Below are positions 12,308-23,900 of a stretch of 62,000 bases of DNA, in pieces. The DNA is from Symbiodinium natans. Lineage: Eukaryota; Sar; Dinophyceae; Suessiales; Symbiodiniaceae. The stretch covers positions 142,501-204,500 of the forward strand of contig CAJNDS010002794.1 of NCBI GenBank assembly GCA_905221605.1, given 5' to 3'. The notes beneath the pieces were generated by a model. That model did no database searches. It saw only the letters and a list, made by a program, of their open reading frames with translations, and was not told the origin of the DNA. Each line of letters opens with the position of its first letter. Positions within the stretch are counted from its first letter, which is position 1. A program made the position numbers and the translations under genes.

Positions 12308-13983
12308 GCCCTCAGCCCCGAAGAGCTTGTGCCATGAGTCGAGGAGGGTCGCGGAAGCCACGAAAAGCCCCCAAAGCTCGATTGCGCCAGTCGTGGCTCC
12401 AGCAGAGAGCCTCTGAGAGGTATATTGGAGTCCATTCCATACTGTGGGTTGCTTTGGGCGAGCTTGATTCTCAGGTGGTGAGGGCGAGGCCTGTAGGAGC
12501 GTGGGGCTGGGTCTTTTCTTTGTTGCGGCTTCTCTTTTGCCTCGGAAGCCCCTTGAAGTAGGGCTCGCAAGTCCGAGCTTCCCCATCATGGACATCGCCG
12601 TGGCAACATTTCACCCGTAGGCCCGGCGGTGGGGGGGAGGGGGGGGAGTAGGGGGCGAAAAGGGGGGAGCGGGGGTTTAGGGTTTAGGGTTGGTTTAGGG
12701 AAGGTGCGCATGTTCATGAGTAGAACGTGCGCGCAGGGCCAGGGTCGAGTCCGGGTAGAGTGTCTGGGGCAGCTCTGGGTTCTCGAAGGGTTCAAGAAGC
12801 TTGTGGACACTTCTCAAAAGGGAACTCAAGGTTTCGACCCCAAAAGAAAAGGTGAGAGAATGGGCAAGGAGCCCCGACACAGTGAGCATATTTGGTCTAG
12901 GAACCCCCGCACCCCCCCCCAACCCACAAAAAAAGAGAATTATAAAGAATCCACTGCGCCGCGTCGCCAGCCAGGCCATTTTGCATGACAATGTGAAGGT
13001 GGGAAGGGTTACCTGATGTTTCTCAAATCTTTGAGCCATAGAACCCTAAAACCCTGCAAGCCCTGAACCCCAAAACCCCGAAACCAGGAAAGGGGGTTTA
13101 CCAACACGTGACAGGTCGCAGAAGACCAAGAATCCTTTACTAGTCCTTTACTGAAAAGACAGCCAAAACCCGAAACCTTCTACTGAACCTTAAGCTTTCC
13201 AATCCAGTGGGACATGCTTGTGTTTCAATCCAGTGGAGCATGCCTAGCCGAGTGACTCATGCCAAGGTTTGCTCAGTCGCTAGAGAAGAAGTTGGTTCTC
13301 TCGAGTCTGTTCGGAGATCAAACCCCGAAGCCAAAAACCCGGAAGCCGACACAGGCATCTCCCCCCTTCCCCACAGCAAGAGCATGAAGACCAAAAAGGA
13401 GAGACGGGGAAACCGAGTGTGGTCACTTGTTTGAGCTTCAGCTAGTTGAGTTGAATTGAAAAGCCTGCCTAGCAGGCGGTGACCTGTGCATCCTATGAAA
13501 CATCCTGGAGTAGCCTGAAGAAAAAACCTCCTGCCTCCGAATTCCGGATACAAACTCCGGAGCGCATGTGCCTGTTGTAGGGTTTGGGGCTTCGGGTTTT
13601 TGGGGGGCTTGAGGGCTAGGGTTTAGATAGACATGCTGATCAACCATGCTAGGAGCCCAGGAATCCAAAGGCCTCCACCACGATAGTCTGTGGTCTGTGT
13701 GAGTGCCTTGGGTGGGTCGGGGGGTCGCACGTGGGAGCTGGAAACCAGCCGGAAAGGTGTTTGCGCGAGAGGCAGCCCTTAGCCTGATAAAGGCATAAAG
13801 AAAAAGAGGCTCATAATAGGGACCATGACCATAGGAACAAAAGAAGAATAAAAGTCATAAGCATAGCAATGAGAGGAAGACAAATAAGAAGAGTACTCGC
13901 CAAGAATAATGAAAATCATGCCCACCGCAGGTCAAGGCGTGAGACGAGGAGACGTAAGGGGAGGCGTCCAGGTGCCTTGCCGT
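12308..13983. other. Spacer; weak frames and an AT/purine-rich island
   Basis: No named gene. Between about 13790 and 13925 the composition changes to A/G-rich with few C (many GAAGA, ATAAG and AAAAG words), unlike the GC-rich neighbours. Open frames at plus 12629-12988 and minus 12695-13039 overlap antisense and carry no motif. Confidence 0.4.
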
Positions 13984-14106
13984 TTAGGGTTTAGGGTTTA
14001 GGGTTTAGGGTTTAGGGTTTAGGGTTTAGGGTTTAGGGTTTAGGGTTTAGGGTTTAGGGTTTAGGGTTTAGGGTTTAGGGTTTAGGGTTTAGGGTTTAGG
14101 GTTTAG
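13984..14106 (-). repeat. Interstitial telomere-like array (TTTAGGG)n
   Basis: About seventeen perfect TTTAGGG heptamers. Confidence 0.97.
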
Positions 14107-14163
14107 TAAAGCTGCCATTTTGCGAAACCCATGTAGAAAAAAACAAGTCCTTTGCGAGTCTAC

Positions 14164-14267
14164 ATTGGGATGTTCCCCCCTATATTAACAGTCCTGAGTA
14201 GGGATTATTTTAGGGGGTGGTCGAATCCCGATTAAGGACTGTTAGTGTAAAGGGGAACATCCCCAAA
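14164..14267. mobile_element. MITE-like inverted repeat (about 104 bp)
   Basis: Imperfect arms of about 45 bp: the left begins TTGGGATGTTCCCC and includes TTAACAGTCCTGAGTAGGGA; the right includes AAGGACTGTTAGTG and ends GGGGAACATCCCCAA. The loop is about 10 bp. The size and hairpin shape suit a foldback or MITE-type non-autonomous element, but no transposase or clear target duplication is seen. Confidence 0.5.
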
Positions 14268-14405
14268 TTTACAACCCTAAACCCAAACCCTAAGCCCCTA
14301 AAACCTAAACCCTAAACCCTTGCTATTCTCATCATTGGTATCGTTACCACCCGAGGCCTTTTCAAAGCATCCAAGCCATGGTGCCCATAGTCCCGAGTTT
14401 TCCCG

Positions 14406-14490
14406 ATTGTTGGGCTTAGGGTTTAGGGCTTAGGGTTTAGGGCTTAGGGTTTAGGGCTTAGGGTTTAGGGCTTAGGGTTTAGGGCTTAGG
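14406..14490 (-). repeat. Variant telomere-like array, 14-bp higher-order unit
   Basis: TTTAGGG alternates regularly with CTTAGGG, giving a 14-bp unit repeated about six times. Confidence 0.93.
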
Positions 14491-15815
14491 GGCCTCCATT
14501 TTGTGAATCTGTCGGGCTCTTCCCGCGAAGGCTTGTGGACGCTTGCCTACGCTCTGTGAATCCAGAAAACTGTATGGAAACCTTAAACATCTCAACCCTG
14601 AAAAACGGCGTCCCTTGTACCCAGCCATCCCAGATGGCAATCAGGTTTTGGCGCGCATTTTCCGAAAGTTTCGGGCGCGCGCGCGCGCGCGCCCATTTCT
14701 CGAACATGCTGAACTACACATAAGTTGTTGTGTTCACACTGCATCTCATTTTTGCATTGCCCTGAGCCAGGCCAACGTGGGCATGTGTGTCCCCAGTGTG
14801 CGGTAGTCGCCGCACCGGAGCCGGAATTTCAAGCGAAGCGACGCTGGTAGAATCAGCGAGCAGGGGACCTTACATCCTCTCGAGGGCGGCATGAGCTTTA
14901 TACAACACAGACATGTAAGACATGCATGTTCACAGTCGCTGTTGGCATTTACTGCCCTTCTACTTCCGCGAGTACCTGACAGAGCCACGCATACCTTCAG
15001 CATGTCGTGTCCACATGCACCGCTGCCCTGAATGCCCGAGACCTGCTCTGACACTGCAAACCCTCAACCCTTGCGCAATGCAGAGATTCAATGAGATTGC
15101 ACCTTTGCCAAAGGTCGTGGCATGATCGTCGTTCAGCTGACGCCACATGCCCAGTGCTGCTTTCATGGGCAGGCTGGTACACGGAATGGCCGGATGATTT
15201 GTTTGATTTGTTTGCCAAATCAGCGAGGCGTCCTGCAGCCGAACTCAGCAACCGCTGCAGCCATTTTGGCTTCTCAGCCCCCACGGTTCAACTGTTTACA
15301 AATCCCCTGTCTGCCAAACATGGCGCCAGCGGTCTTCCTAAAAATGATTGCCGTCCTTGCCACCTCGGCATTGCAGGCACAGGTGTGACAACTGAAGTTG
15401 AGATTGCAGGACCTTCTGTCAACTTTGAGGACCAGCGGCCCTAATGTACTGAGGCCCAGTAATTTTTTTCGGCCAGGCGATCTCTACAGACTAGAGGAAT
15501 GCGATGTAGACGCGATCTCAACCCGCAGCCTTCACGAAAGCTCCGGATGTTTGCTTTTCCGCCTTTTTTTGGACTAGGTTCATTGGGTTTGGTGCGAATC
15601 GGGAAGCTGTGGATTCTTTCTGTTTGCTTATGGCGATGCGATGTTTGGGGAGGGTGTCCCGGCACCCTAGGCCGAAAGTTTATCATCTGTGGGCCGTCCT
15701 GCCTTTTTGGAGGAAGTACTCCCACACTGCAAGCCACGGGACGTGCTCGTGGTCCATTAGTCCACCAGTCTCCACACAAAAAAAACCAGCGACGGCACTT
15801 CGGGATACTCCCCCC
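14491..15815. other. Spacer; short coding-like stretch and (GC)n
   Basis: A frame at 14543-14660 has a protein-like part (RKLYGNLKHLNPEKRRPLYP) that runs into a GC dinucleotide run at about 14675-14692. Other frames (for example plus 15091-15444) are not recognisable. Confidence 0.3.
15259..15271 (+). other. Match to dinoflagellate spliced-leader core
   Basis: AGCCATTTTGGCT matches 13 bases of the conserved core of the dinoflagellate spliced leader. The flanks match only partly: CCG and CAG words are present but spaced by extra bases. It could be a relict leader from an integrated cDNA, or chance. Confidence 0.25.
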
Positions 15816-16376
15816 AACCCTAAACCCTAAACCCTAAGCCCTAAGCCCTAAGCCCTAAACCCTAATCCCGAAATCTGTCCCCTGGGCTCGGACACTGCGG
15901 GGTCGCTGTGCGGGATTCTTTGCCGGTCGGCTTGCCGGCCGGCACTCCAGGGGATTTCTTGGTGGTGAGGGTGCCAACAGGGATTAAACCCTAAACCTTA
16001 AACCCTAAACCCTAAACCCTAAACCCTAAATCCTAAACCCTAAACCCTAAACCCTAAACCCTAAACCCTAACCCCTAACCCCTAACCCCTAACCCCTAAA
16101 CCCTAAACCCTAAACCCTAAACCCTAAACCCTAAACCCTAAACCCTAAACCCTAAACCCTAAACCCTAAACCCTAAACCCTAAACCCTAAACCCTAAACC
16201 CTAAACCCTAAACCCTAAACACTAAACCCTAAACCCTAAACACTAACCCCTAAACCCTAAACCCTAAACCCTAAACCCTAAACCCTAAACCCTAAACCCT
16301 AAACCCTAAACCCTAAACCCTAAACCCTAAACCCTAAACCCTAAATCCTAAACCCTAAGCCCTAAACCCTAAACCC
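15816..16376 (+). repeat. Two telomere-like arrays (15816-15865 and 15984-16376)
   Basis: A short CCCTAAA/CCCTAAG array is separated by about 120 bp of unique sequence from a 390-bp array of CCCTAAA containing a CCCCTAA block and single-base variants (CACTAAA, CCTTAAA, TCCTAAA). Confidence 0.95.
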
Positions 16377-18146
16377 AACCGGATACTCTGTGGGATTCTC
16401 GGGGGCTTGGCGCTCTGCGAAAGCTGGGACAAGTGGGAGGAAGATGGGCGGAGCAGGGAGAGCAGAAGATAGGGGTCGGAATGGATGCTAACAGTATGTA
16501 TTCCCTTAGGGCCCCTTTACAATCATACAACAATCACCCCCAGAACCTGATTCGGCCCCTGTGTTTTTTGGCCCCCTTGGCCCTCCACCCCAAGGGCTCC
16601 CCCGAGACCTGGACTGCTAAGACTTCCATTTCCGAAGACATGCAAGTGGGCCTGGGATAGCGCCCATCAAGGGTTAGGGTTTAGGGGTTCATAGGGTTTA
16701 GGGTTTCAGGGTTTTCGGGTTGAGGTTATAAGGTCTTAGCGTATCATAGATCACAGCAACTTCTCAGCAGGGCCTGAAGGGCTCCGATGTTGGGCCAGGC
16801 TACCGAGGCCACGGGAGCGTTGGCCTCAGGGACTCTGTCGAGGCCAGACATGGGGGTCTCTTGGGCCCTTAATTACAAGGGAACCCTACGATTTGGGGTC
16901 AAAAAAATTGGGGTCCCAAAATTCGGGGTCCCTTATTTTCGAAAGCCCCCCCCCGACATTGCCATCAACAAAAAGGCGATATCAAGGGATTGAGTTGTGG
17001 TTTGTGAGGGCTTCGGTCTAGGTCTCGGGATGACGAGGGATGGGAGCTTAGGGCATCGGCTCTGAGTGTTACAGCGCTCATTTTGGGTAAGCTACGTGAC
17101 TGTTGCCTCTTGGAGTGAAGGACTTGAACCCATGTTGATCCAGCAACGCCGAGCTTAGAACTGCCGGAAGTGTTTTTTTTTTCAGAGGGCTGCTGCGTCT
17201 GCTGTTCAGGAGGTTCGCTCTGCGCCTCGGGTTCTTGGAGGTCATCTTAAGGGCCTCAGGGCCCACAGTCATCCCTCCCATCGCAGTGCTAGAGCTGCGA
17301 TCATTTTAGGGTTTAGGGTTTAGGGTTTAGGGTTTTTTGTTCCGGTGCGGATGGGCTGAGCGTCGACGCCCCTGAAAGCCTTTCGACAGCAAACCCTATT
17401 TGTAAACTATGCAAATCCTTTCCAAGCGGGACTACTTCTACAAGCATGGTACGCCAAAGCCTGTATTCCGTGAAGAAACCAGATCCAGATGAATGGGCTT
17501 AGTTTAGGTTTTAGGGTTTCGGGTTTAGGGTTTAGGCTAAAGTATAGATCTCGTGGAGCAAGAAGGAGGCAAGATAGCATTTCCGATGCAATGAATCAAA
17601 TACACAAAGGAATAGCTGTGTTCTTATGAACAGTTGAAAACAATATACAGTCTAAAGTACGCAGGCGTTTCTATCATCACTTTACGCTTTCCAATAACCT
17701 GCATCAAAGCAACACCCTTGCCGCGTTCAGACCCAAGGGGCATCCCAGTTACAGCGGGGGTCCTAGGAAGGCCCTAAAGGGCAAATGGCCCTAAGGTTTT
17801 GTTGTTCGCCAAAACGCCTCTTGTCCGGGGCCTGCAATTTTGAACATGTCGCGTCGATGTTTACGTAGGGTTTCATGCGTTAAGGCCGTCAACTCGAAAC
17901 CCCCATTTAGGGACGCTTTAAGCTGCAGGGGCACGAATCTCCCTCCTAAACCCTAGCAATAAAAAAGCATGAGACCCTTTTTCATCTATCGTGGAGGTGC
18001 CAGGAGGAATCGTGCAATCGAGAGGCTTCGGGCGATGAGGTGGACTTCATCCAGGTGGGACGACAAGCCCTGCAAGCCCTGCAGCCCCTTAGAATTCTAC
18101 ACGCGAATACTCTCAGACTTGTGGATCCTAGTTTACACAGAAAAGT
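16377..18146. other. No gene recognised; small TTTAGGG blocks
   Basis: A (TTTAGGG)4 block lies at 17306-17335. The segment near 16495-16580 resembles 20381-20460 in word order (CCCTTTA, CATAC, AACC and GGCCCCT words), which suggests an old dispersed repeat. No gene can be supported. Confidence 0.35.
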
Positions 18147-18992
18147 GTGATCCTTGGTAACCTTAGTAACCTTGGTAACCTTAGCAAACTGGACAAACCA
18201 AGCCCCGAGGTTTTCGCGGACAAAGCGTTATTCCGGGAAGAGGTTGCCGAGCCACAAAGCCGTCCAAGACGGTTCAAACACAAACAATGGCTTAAACGTG
18301 CGTCGTCATACTACAGAAAGACGTGGACGGATGCCAGCACCACTGCAGCAAGCATCACCACAACGACCACCATTACCGCCACTCCCATTGGCACCACCGC
18401 CACCCCCGCGCCTGACGCCACCACCGGCACCAGCAGCAGCACCGGCGCCACCAGCACCAGCACCATCGCCAGCACAACCAGCAGCACCAGCACCAGCACC
18501 ATCGCAAGCACAACCGCAACCACAACCACAACCACCACAACCACCACCTCCAGCACCACCACAACCACCACCGCCAGCACCACCACCAGCACCACCGGCA
18601 CCACCAGCACCACCAGCACCACCTCCAGCACCACCACAACCACCACCTCCAGCACCACCACAACCACCACCGGCAGCACCACGGCCAGCACCACGGCCAG
18701 CACCACCTCCAGCACCACCACCACCAGCACCACCAGCACCACAGGCACCACCACCAGCACCACCAGCACCACCTCCAGCACCACCGGCACCACCGGCACC
18801 ACCGGCACCACCAGCACCACCACCGAAATTGGCTGCTCGAGCCCCCCGCACCTTTGGTTGCAATGCAGACAAGCGGAGCTTCACAAAAGTTACGGGTTCT
18901 GTCTGGTCGAAGCATTTATTGACCGCTCTGCATGTTTATGTGCATGGAAACTGATGAGGGAATCAGGAGCAGAGGGGATGTCTCGTTGCTGA
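18147..18992 (+). CDS. Thr/Ser-rich repeat ORF (or Pro/Ala in another frame)
   Basis: A trinucleotide-based repeat of ACC, AGC and CAC triplets (about 18340-18825) is open in several frames. It gives Thr/Ser-rich (18147-18992), Pro/Ala-rich (18154-18954) and, antisense, Gly-rich (18306-18884) translations. A Thr/Ser linker would suit an extracellular, glycosylated stalk. The repeat ends about 170 bp before the first LTD-type exon on the same strand, so it may be the linker exon of that gene. Which frame is used, or whether any is, cannot be decided from sequence alone. Confidence 0.35.
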   Translation: MILGNLSNLGNLSKLDKPSPEVFADKALFREEVAEPQSRPRRFKHKQWLKRASSYYRKTWTDASTTAASITTTTTITATPIGTTATPAPDATTGTSSSTGATSTSTIASTTSSTSTSTIASTTATTTTTTTTTTSSTTTTTTASTTTSTTGTTSTTSTTSSTTTTTTSSTTTTTTGSTTASTTASTTSSTTTTSTTSTTGTTTSTTSTTSSTTGTTGTTGTTSTTTEIGCSSPPHLWLQCRQAELHKSYGFCLVEAFIDRSACLCAWKLMRESGAEGMSRC

Positions 18993-20822
18993 GGACCTGC
19001 GCGGTCCCCGTGTGGTTCAACGAGATTTCTCAGTACACGCAAGCGCCGATGGCTGGTTCATATTCCAGACTCATTGAGTTCGCAGGACTGGTAGGAACCG
19101 ACCTGACTGGATGGCAGGTCTTATTGTACCAGGGGAAACCTGCGAGTCTCGGGAATGTTGTCCCTGCCACGTGCAGCTCGGAGACATAAGGAGGTTTCCT
19201 GCCTGTTTCGTGCCTTGAGTTGTGGAAACATCAACTTGAATGGGACCCTTGGGGACATGGTGGATGACCGGGATTCATGCTATGGTTTCAGCGTGCCGCG
19301 GCTTTCACTGTGCTCCTTGTTCAGAGCCTTGCTGAGCTTCAATTCTTGACATGCAGACATCCACAAAGTTGCGCGCAAATAGACGCGCAGCAAAAAAAGA
19401 CAGGGCAACTTGCGCGAAGTGAGACACCCCTGGCCCATGAGTGGTTCATTCTCTCACTTGTCTAAGTGAGGTTGACTGCAGCTTCGCAGCTTCGCAGCTT
19501 CCCCCCCCTCCCTACCCTCCCTACCCTTGAACCCTACCCTTGAACCCTACGCTTCAGGCGGGGTGAGCGCAGCAGCAAGACCTCTCAATGCAGCCAAACA
19601 GAAAATTGCCCTCGAATGCTATAGAACTTGCCGAAGAAGTCTGGATTCCTGTGCGAAACAGTCGTAACGTATCGTAGCCTCCTTCCGGCACACATCTCGA
19701 CGGCGCATGTCGTACTTAGAGTTTCATGGGCAAGGGCAAGTAGGTTATAAGGAGGGTAACTATGGTTTCAACCCATGAACTTTCAAGTACACTCAAAGCT
19801 TCGGCGCGTCTTGTGATACAGCTGCACAGGCTAAAGCGCGGCCACATCTCAACTCAGACTTCAGACTGTCACCATCTCCCAGCCCTTTTGGGGCCGGAAC
19901 AATGCAATAGGGGTACAGATGCTGCGACACAGTGGATATGAAAGTCAGACCCACCGTGAATGACAAGAGTACAGAGATGTGCAGAGGACCCTCCGCGACA
20001 TCCATAATATCGTTTCTTTCGCTTTCCGGACCCCCCTCCCGGGACCTCCCGGGACCTCCCGGGACCTCCCGTCCCCCCTAGTGCAAGACAAACCATAGAT
20101 CCGATAGCCCCCCATCGGTCGTTTGAACTCACTAAAATCTCTGGAAATTCAGCGATGCACGCAAATCGCGCGGGTCACGTGCCTCCCGAGGGCCCTGACC
20201 CCCTTTGATACACTTTCGGGAATTTAGCACGGAAAAGCATGGCACAACAATTCCAGGAAAACTTTACACCCGCAGAGGTCTCCAGGGTGGAGCATCAGTG
20301 GTGGGGAATTTCCGTTCCGGGCAGCACACCAGTGCATCCCCTGAGACTATATAATATGTCGGAATAATTACTAGCAGTATTTTTGTAGGGTCCCTTTATG
20401 ACATACGATGATAACCCCCCAAAACCCTCTTCTGATTATCAAGGCCCCTATATTAGGCACCTTAAATCCTGTGCCACCTTGCAATTCGCTAAGTCGAGCC
20501 TGCCACGGGGCTTGAGGTGACGGCCTTCACTGATGATTTGTACTTTGCAATGGTGGGCTTGGCCTTGGTCTCCCCTGGGGGCGCCGTGGTAGAGTTCGTC
20601 AGTTCGGGGTCTTTGCCTGCAGGATGTGATGGTCCAGCAGCAGGCATGACACCCTTGCAGATCATGGACCCCACCAAAAGCGTGAAATCCCCGTACAATG
20701 GAGTGCAGCGTGGAGGCTACGGCACTTGCGGGCCCGATTTCTGGTGGTCAGGGCCCGCAAACGCAACCAGGACCAGTCGGAATACACAGGTTGGCCAGGT
20801 GTTCAATGAGGTTGAACCCTCC
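18990..20822 (+). CDS. LTD-like (lamin-tail-type) domain module A, three exon segments
   Basis: Segment 1 (about 18990-19155) reads VWFNEIS, LIEFAGLVGTDLTGWQVLLY; segment 2 (about 19225-19310) reads NGTLGDMVDDRDSCYGFSVP; segment 3 (about 20490-20822) reads VGLALVSPGGAVVEFVSSG, CDGPAAGMT, then CGPDFWWSGP and a final QVFN. In order these match the N-E, GTDLSGW-LVLYN, GFG, DGIALVD-VVQFISYEG, DGPAAGMTS and FTWSAPA-TPGA-N-GQTF landmarks I know from bacterial LTD (lamin-tail-like) domains of extracellular nucleases and surface proteins, from memory rather than a search. Such domains are beta-sandwich binding modules, not enzymes. The gaps between segments (about 70 bp and 1.2 kb) are inferred introns. 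The gene start is not located. The same three-part pattern recurs twice downstream. Confidence 0.65.
19350..20480. other. Probable intron within LTD module A
   Basis: No coherent reading frame. A short GGGACCTCCCG repeat lies at about 20039-20070. Confidence 0.45.
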
Positions 20823-20997
20823 TTGGTGTGCCCGTGCCTGTGGCAGCATAGGGGGGTCGTAGCGCACAAAGGCACCTTCTGCAAGGTGCGCTCTGTATGA
20901 CTTCTACTTGGAGGTTCATGGTACTACTGTACTTAGAACCCACTTATAAACAGGAGCATTTTTTACGGAAGAGGGGGATGCCGCGTTAATAGCATGT

Positions 20998-23900
20998 GCT
21001 GAGGACGTGCGCTTCTCCAGTCTGGATCAACGAGATCGCTTACAGGCCGTCGATATATCTAAGCCAACTGGGTTGTGCTTTGGGATAGTTTTTTGATTTC
21101 ATATCTGAGCTTTCACCCAATGACAGTTTACTGTAGGGGTTCCTGGTTCTTCTTAAGAATTCTGTTACTTTCTCACGCACACCACAGCAGATCTGCAATG
21201 CTGTAAGTTGCTTATGTCGAGTGTGTGCTGCCTCTCTATGTCGGATGTTCTGGCCTGTCTCGATTCGAGCCTCCGGCTCTGAAGAGTCGCGCCGCAGCAA
21301 TCAACCTCAGGCAACACTCCTCCTTGGACCATCCCTTCGGGAGCAGTCCACGCCAAATCAGGTGATGTCGGCCGGAAAAGTTGCGATGACGCCAGATGTA
21401 GAGGAAAAAGCGAAGCTGCCTGGTGGAAGGGAGCATAGAGCCAGCGGGAGGCTCCTCAGCTCCGAAGTAATTCTTCAGCCTCTCTGCCAAATCTCCTTTC
21501 ACGCCTGACGTGGGCTGGCCTTGAATCCTCAACGCCTGTCGGAGATGTTCAACCGTCATCAGCATGAGGAGGTCCCTAGCCACTCCCAAGCTTTCTCTCA
21601 AATCAGCATCATTTTGGCGAACTTCCGTGGGCACATCTGAGAAAACTGATAGGCCATCATGGTTGGTAGTTGGGGAATTCTGGCTCGTAGCTTGCTCTGC
21701 TCGTCTTCGCAGGGCCGCCGGCTGCGGACTCCGTGCTTCCATCATGGTCATCGGCGTCTCATCCAGATCAGCTGCTGTGGCCTGGATTGCGACTTCAGTT
21801 TGGGCTGCCCTCGAAACCAGATTCCTCATCTGCTCCAATTTCGATGCCTTCCTCGCACGCCGATGCTGTCGAAGCACCCATCGATACACCAGTTTCGCAC
21901 TCTCCCAGCAACCGATGACCAAGGCACATATCATCATGGTGATGCACATGAGCTCAAAGTAGTGCACTGGCGGGATCGGCTCCTTCAAGTCCTCATCTTC
22001 CAGCGAACGCCCGGTGGCCGGTGTGAACAACGAGACCACTGTGAGGATCGCCGCTAGGATCTTCAACTGGAGAGTAGCCAAGGTCTCTGCGATTCTGAAC
22101 CCAACAAAACCCTAGGAGCTGGCGAAGGCGGACCTTTGTCATCGGAGTGTGACGAATCTCCAGCAGTCCCAGCTCAGTGGCTTCCCGAAAATAATGCGCT
22201 CGAATTTTCAAGTGTCGTGTCCTTTGCGACCCTGGTCCACCTCGGCACATCGCAGCCGCCGATGTGTTGTCTATAGCCAGCACGCGCTTGTAGACACCTG
22301 GCGCCAGTTCATCCAAGATGGCCGCAATCGAGTCCAGGAGGTTGCAGCCCTGAGTGGCGGCATAGAGTTCTGCCTGCACTCCATCACGCTCATAGTGATG
22401 AAGCTGCGTCCGTGTAGCGCACGAGCTCCTTGGGCTTGTCGAGCCTTGGTGCCATACGCAATCGCATTCCTGCTGTCGCCGCCAAATAGGACATCAATCT
22501 TTTTCCAAGCCTTGCTACGTGCAGGGTCGACGTCCTACGTGGTTCGCCGTGTGATTCACGACGAAAACGATATCTGGTCTCGTCTTCATGGCTAGCCAGG
22601 AAACTTCGCCAACATATCGTTGGCCCATGCGCAACTCCTCCTCGGAGAAATCCTCGGGCTCTGGGTCTTGAAGCTCCACTTGCTCTAGCCATTCACGAGG
22701 TACCGGAAGTTCCGTGTGCAACGTGTCCTGTAGGTCATGCGTACGCAACAGTTCCATGATGTATGCTTGCTGGCCAATGCTGTAACTGGCTCCCTCCTTT
22801 TTCACCTCGACTCCCAAGTATCTGACAGCGGTGTTCTCGTTGATCCGCTCCAAGTCAGAGGTAGGCCACTCTTCCTTCACGAAGTCGTGCAGGCACTGGA
22901 TCACCGGGGTGTTGCCGAAGTAGAACAAATCATCGCCGTACGTCGCGACAAGGCCATGTAACCTTTTGGAGGAGTCTCTCACCAGCCAAAGCTCCGATTC
23001 GGCTATCGTGGGTGAGGGTTAACTCCAGGGAGCCAAACTTGATCTTCGCCGCTTTCAATCTGGCATTCCTGAAGTTGCTCCATATGGCTGGACTCTCCCT
23101 GAGTCCATACAACGGACGTACAATGACCCACGTCTCATCACCAGCAGCTCCTGCGTCCCTCACCACCTTTGGCGGCTTCATCCCATACTTCGGCATGTCA
23201 CCAAGCCACGTCGCCAAGAGGAAAGAAGTCACTATGTCAGCAGTAGCCCCATCCCAGTGATTGATCGCCGCAGTCACTAGTGCCACTCGCAAAGCTTCCG
23301 TGCTGGCGCCCGAGGCATACAGGGACATGTTGGAGGGATCGACGAAACTCCCACAAATGACGGTACGACATTTCCGTCTGTGTTTGCCTCCCTTCGATTT
23401 CGGAGGTTTGAGCGTGAAGACACATTTTGCTGGCGTCACCTTCTCCTTGATGGCTTCCACCCATCGTGAGAGAAAGCCCTTCACTTGTTCCAAGGGCACA
23501 TTGTGAATAACGTCCAAGTCTCCTTCCAGGTCCGCCAATAGTTGCTCATAGTCCACCTCTGCCGTCGCCGGATCGCCTGTAGCCATGCTAGCAATCCTCA
23601 AGCAGTTCAACGTGCGGACTCGTTCGAGCTCCACGATCTGCTCATGGGTCTCCTCCAAGAATTTCGACACCTCACTCCTGGCATCGCTCAGCGTCTCCCT
23701 CGTAATGTCTCCACACCTGCGGTACTCTTCTGCAAGGATCTCTTCCTCCCCAAGCAAGTCTCTCAGCCTTGCTGCCCGCTCGTCCAAATCCTTGAGCACC
23801 ATCTCCAAGTCTTCATTGATCGAGTGCAGAGGACGGAAATCGCTCGGTGATCCCAATCCCTTCGCCTTTGCCACTGTGGTATCCGACGAGAACCAATCTG

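Noticed and set aside
17105-17180. Possible tRNA B-box (GGGTTCAAGTCC on minus)
   Set aside because: The T-stem does not pair and no cloverleaf or A-box is found.
18306-18915. Gly/Ala-, Val- and Trp/Cys-rich minus frames
   Set aside because: Antisense translations of the ACC/AGC trinucleotide region; no other support.
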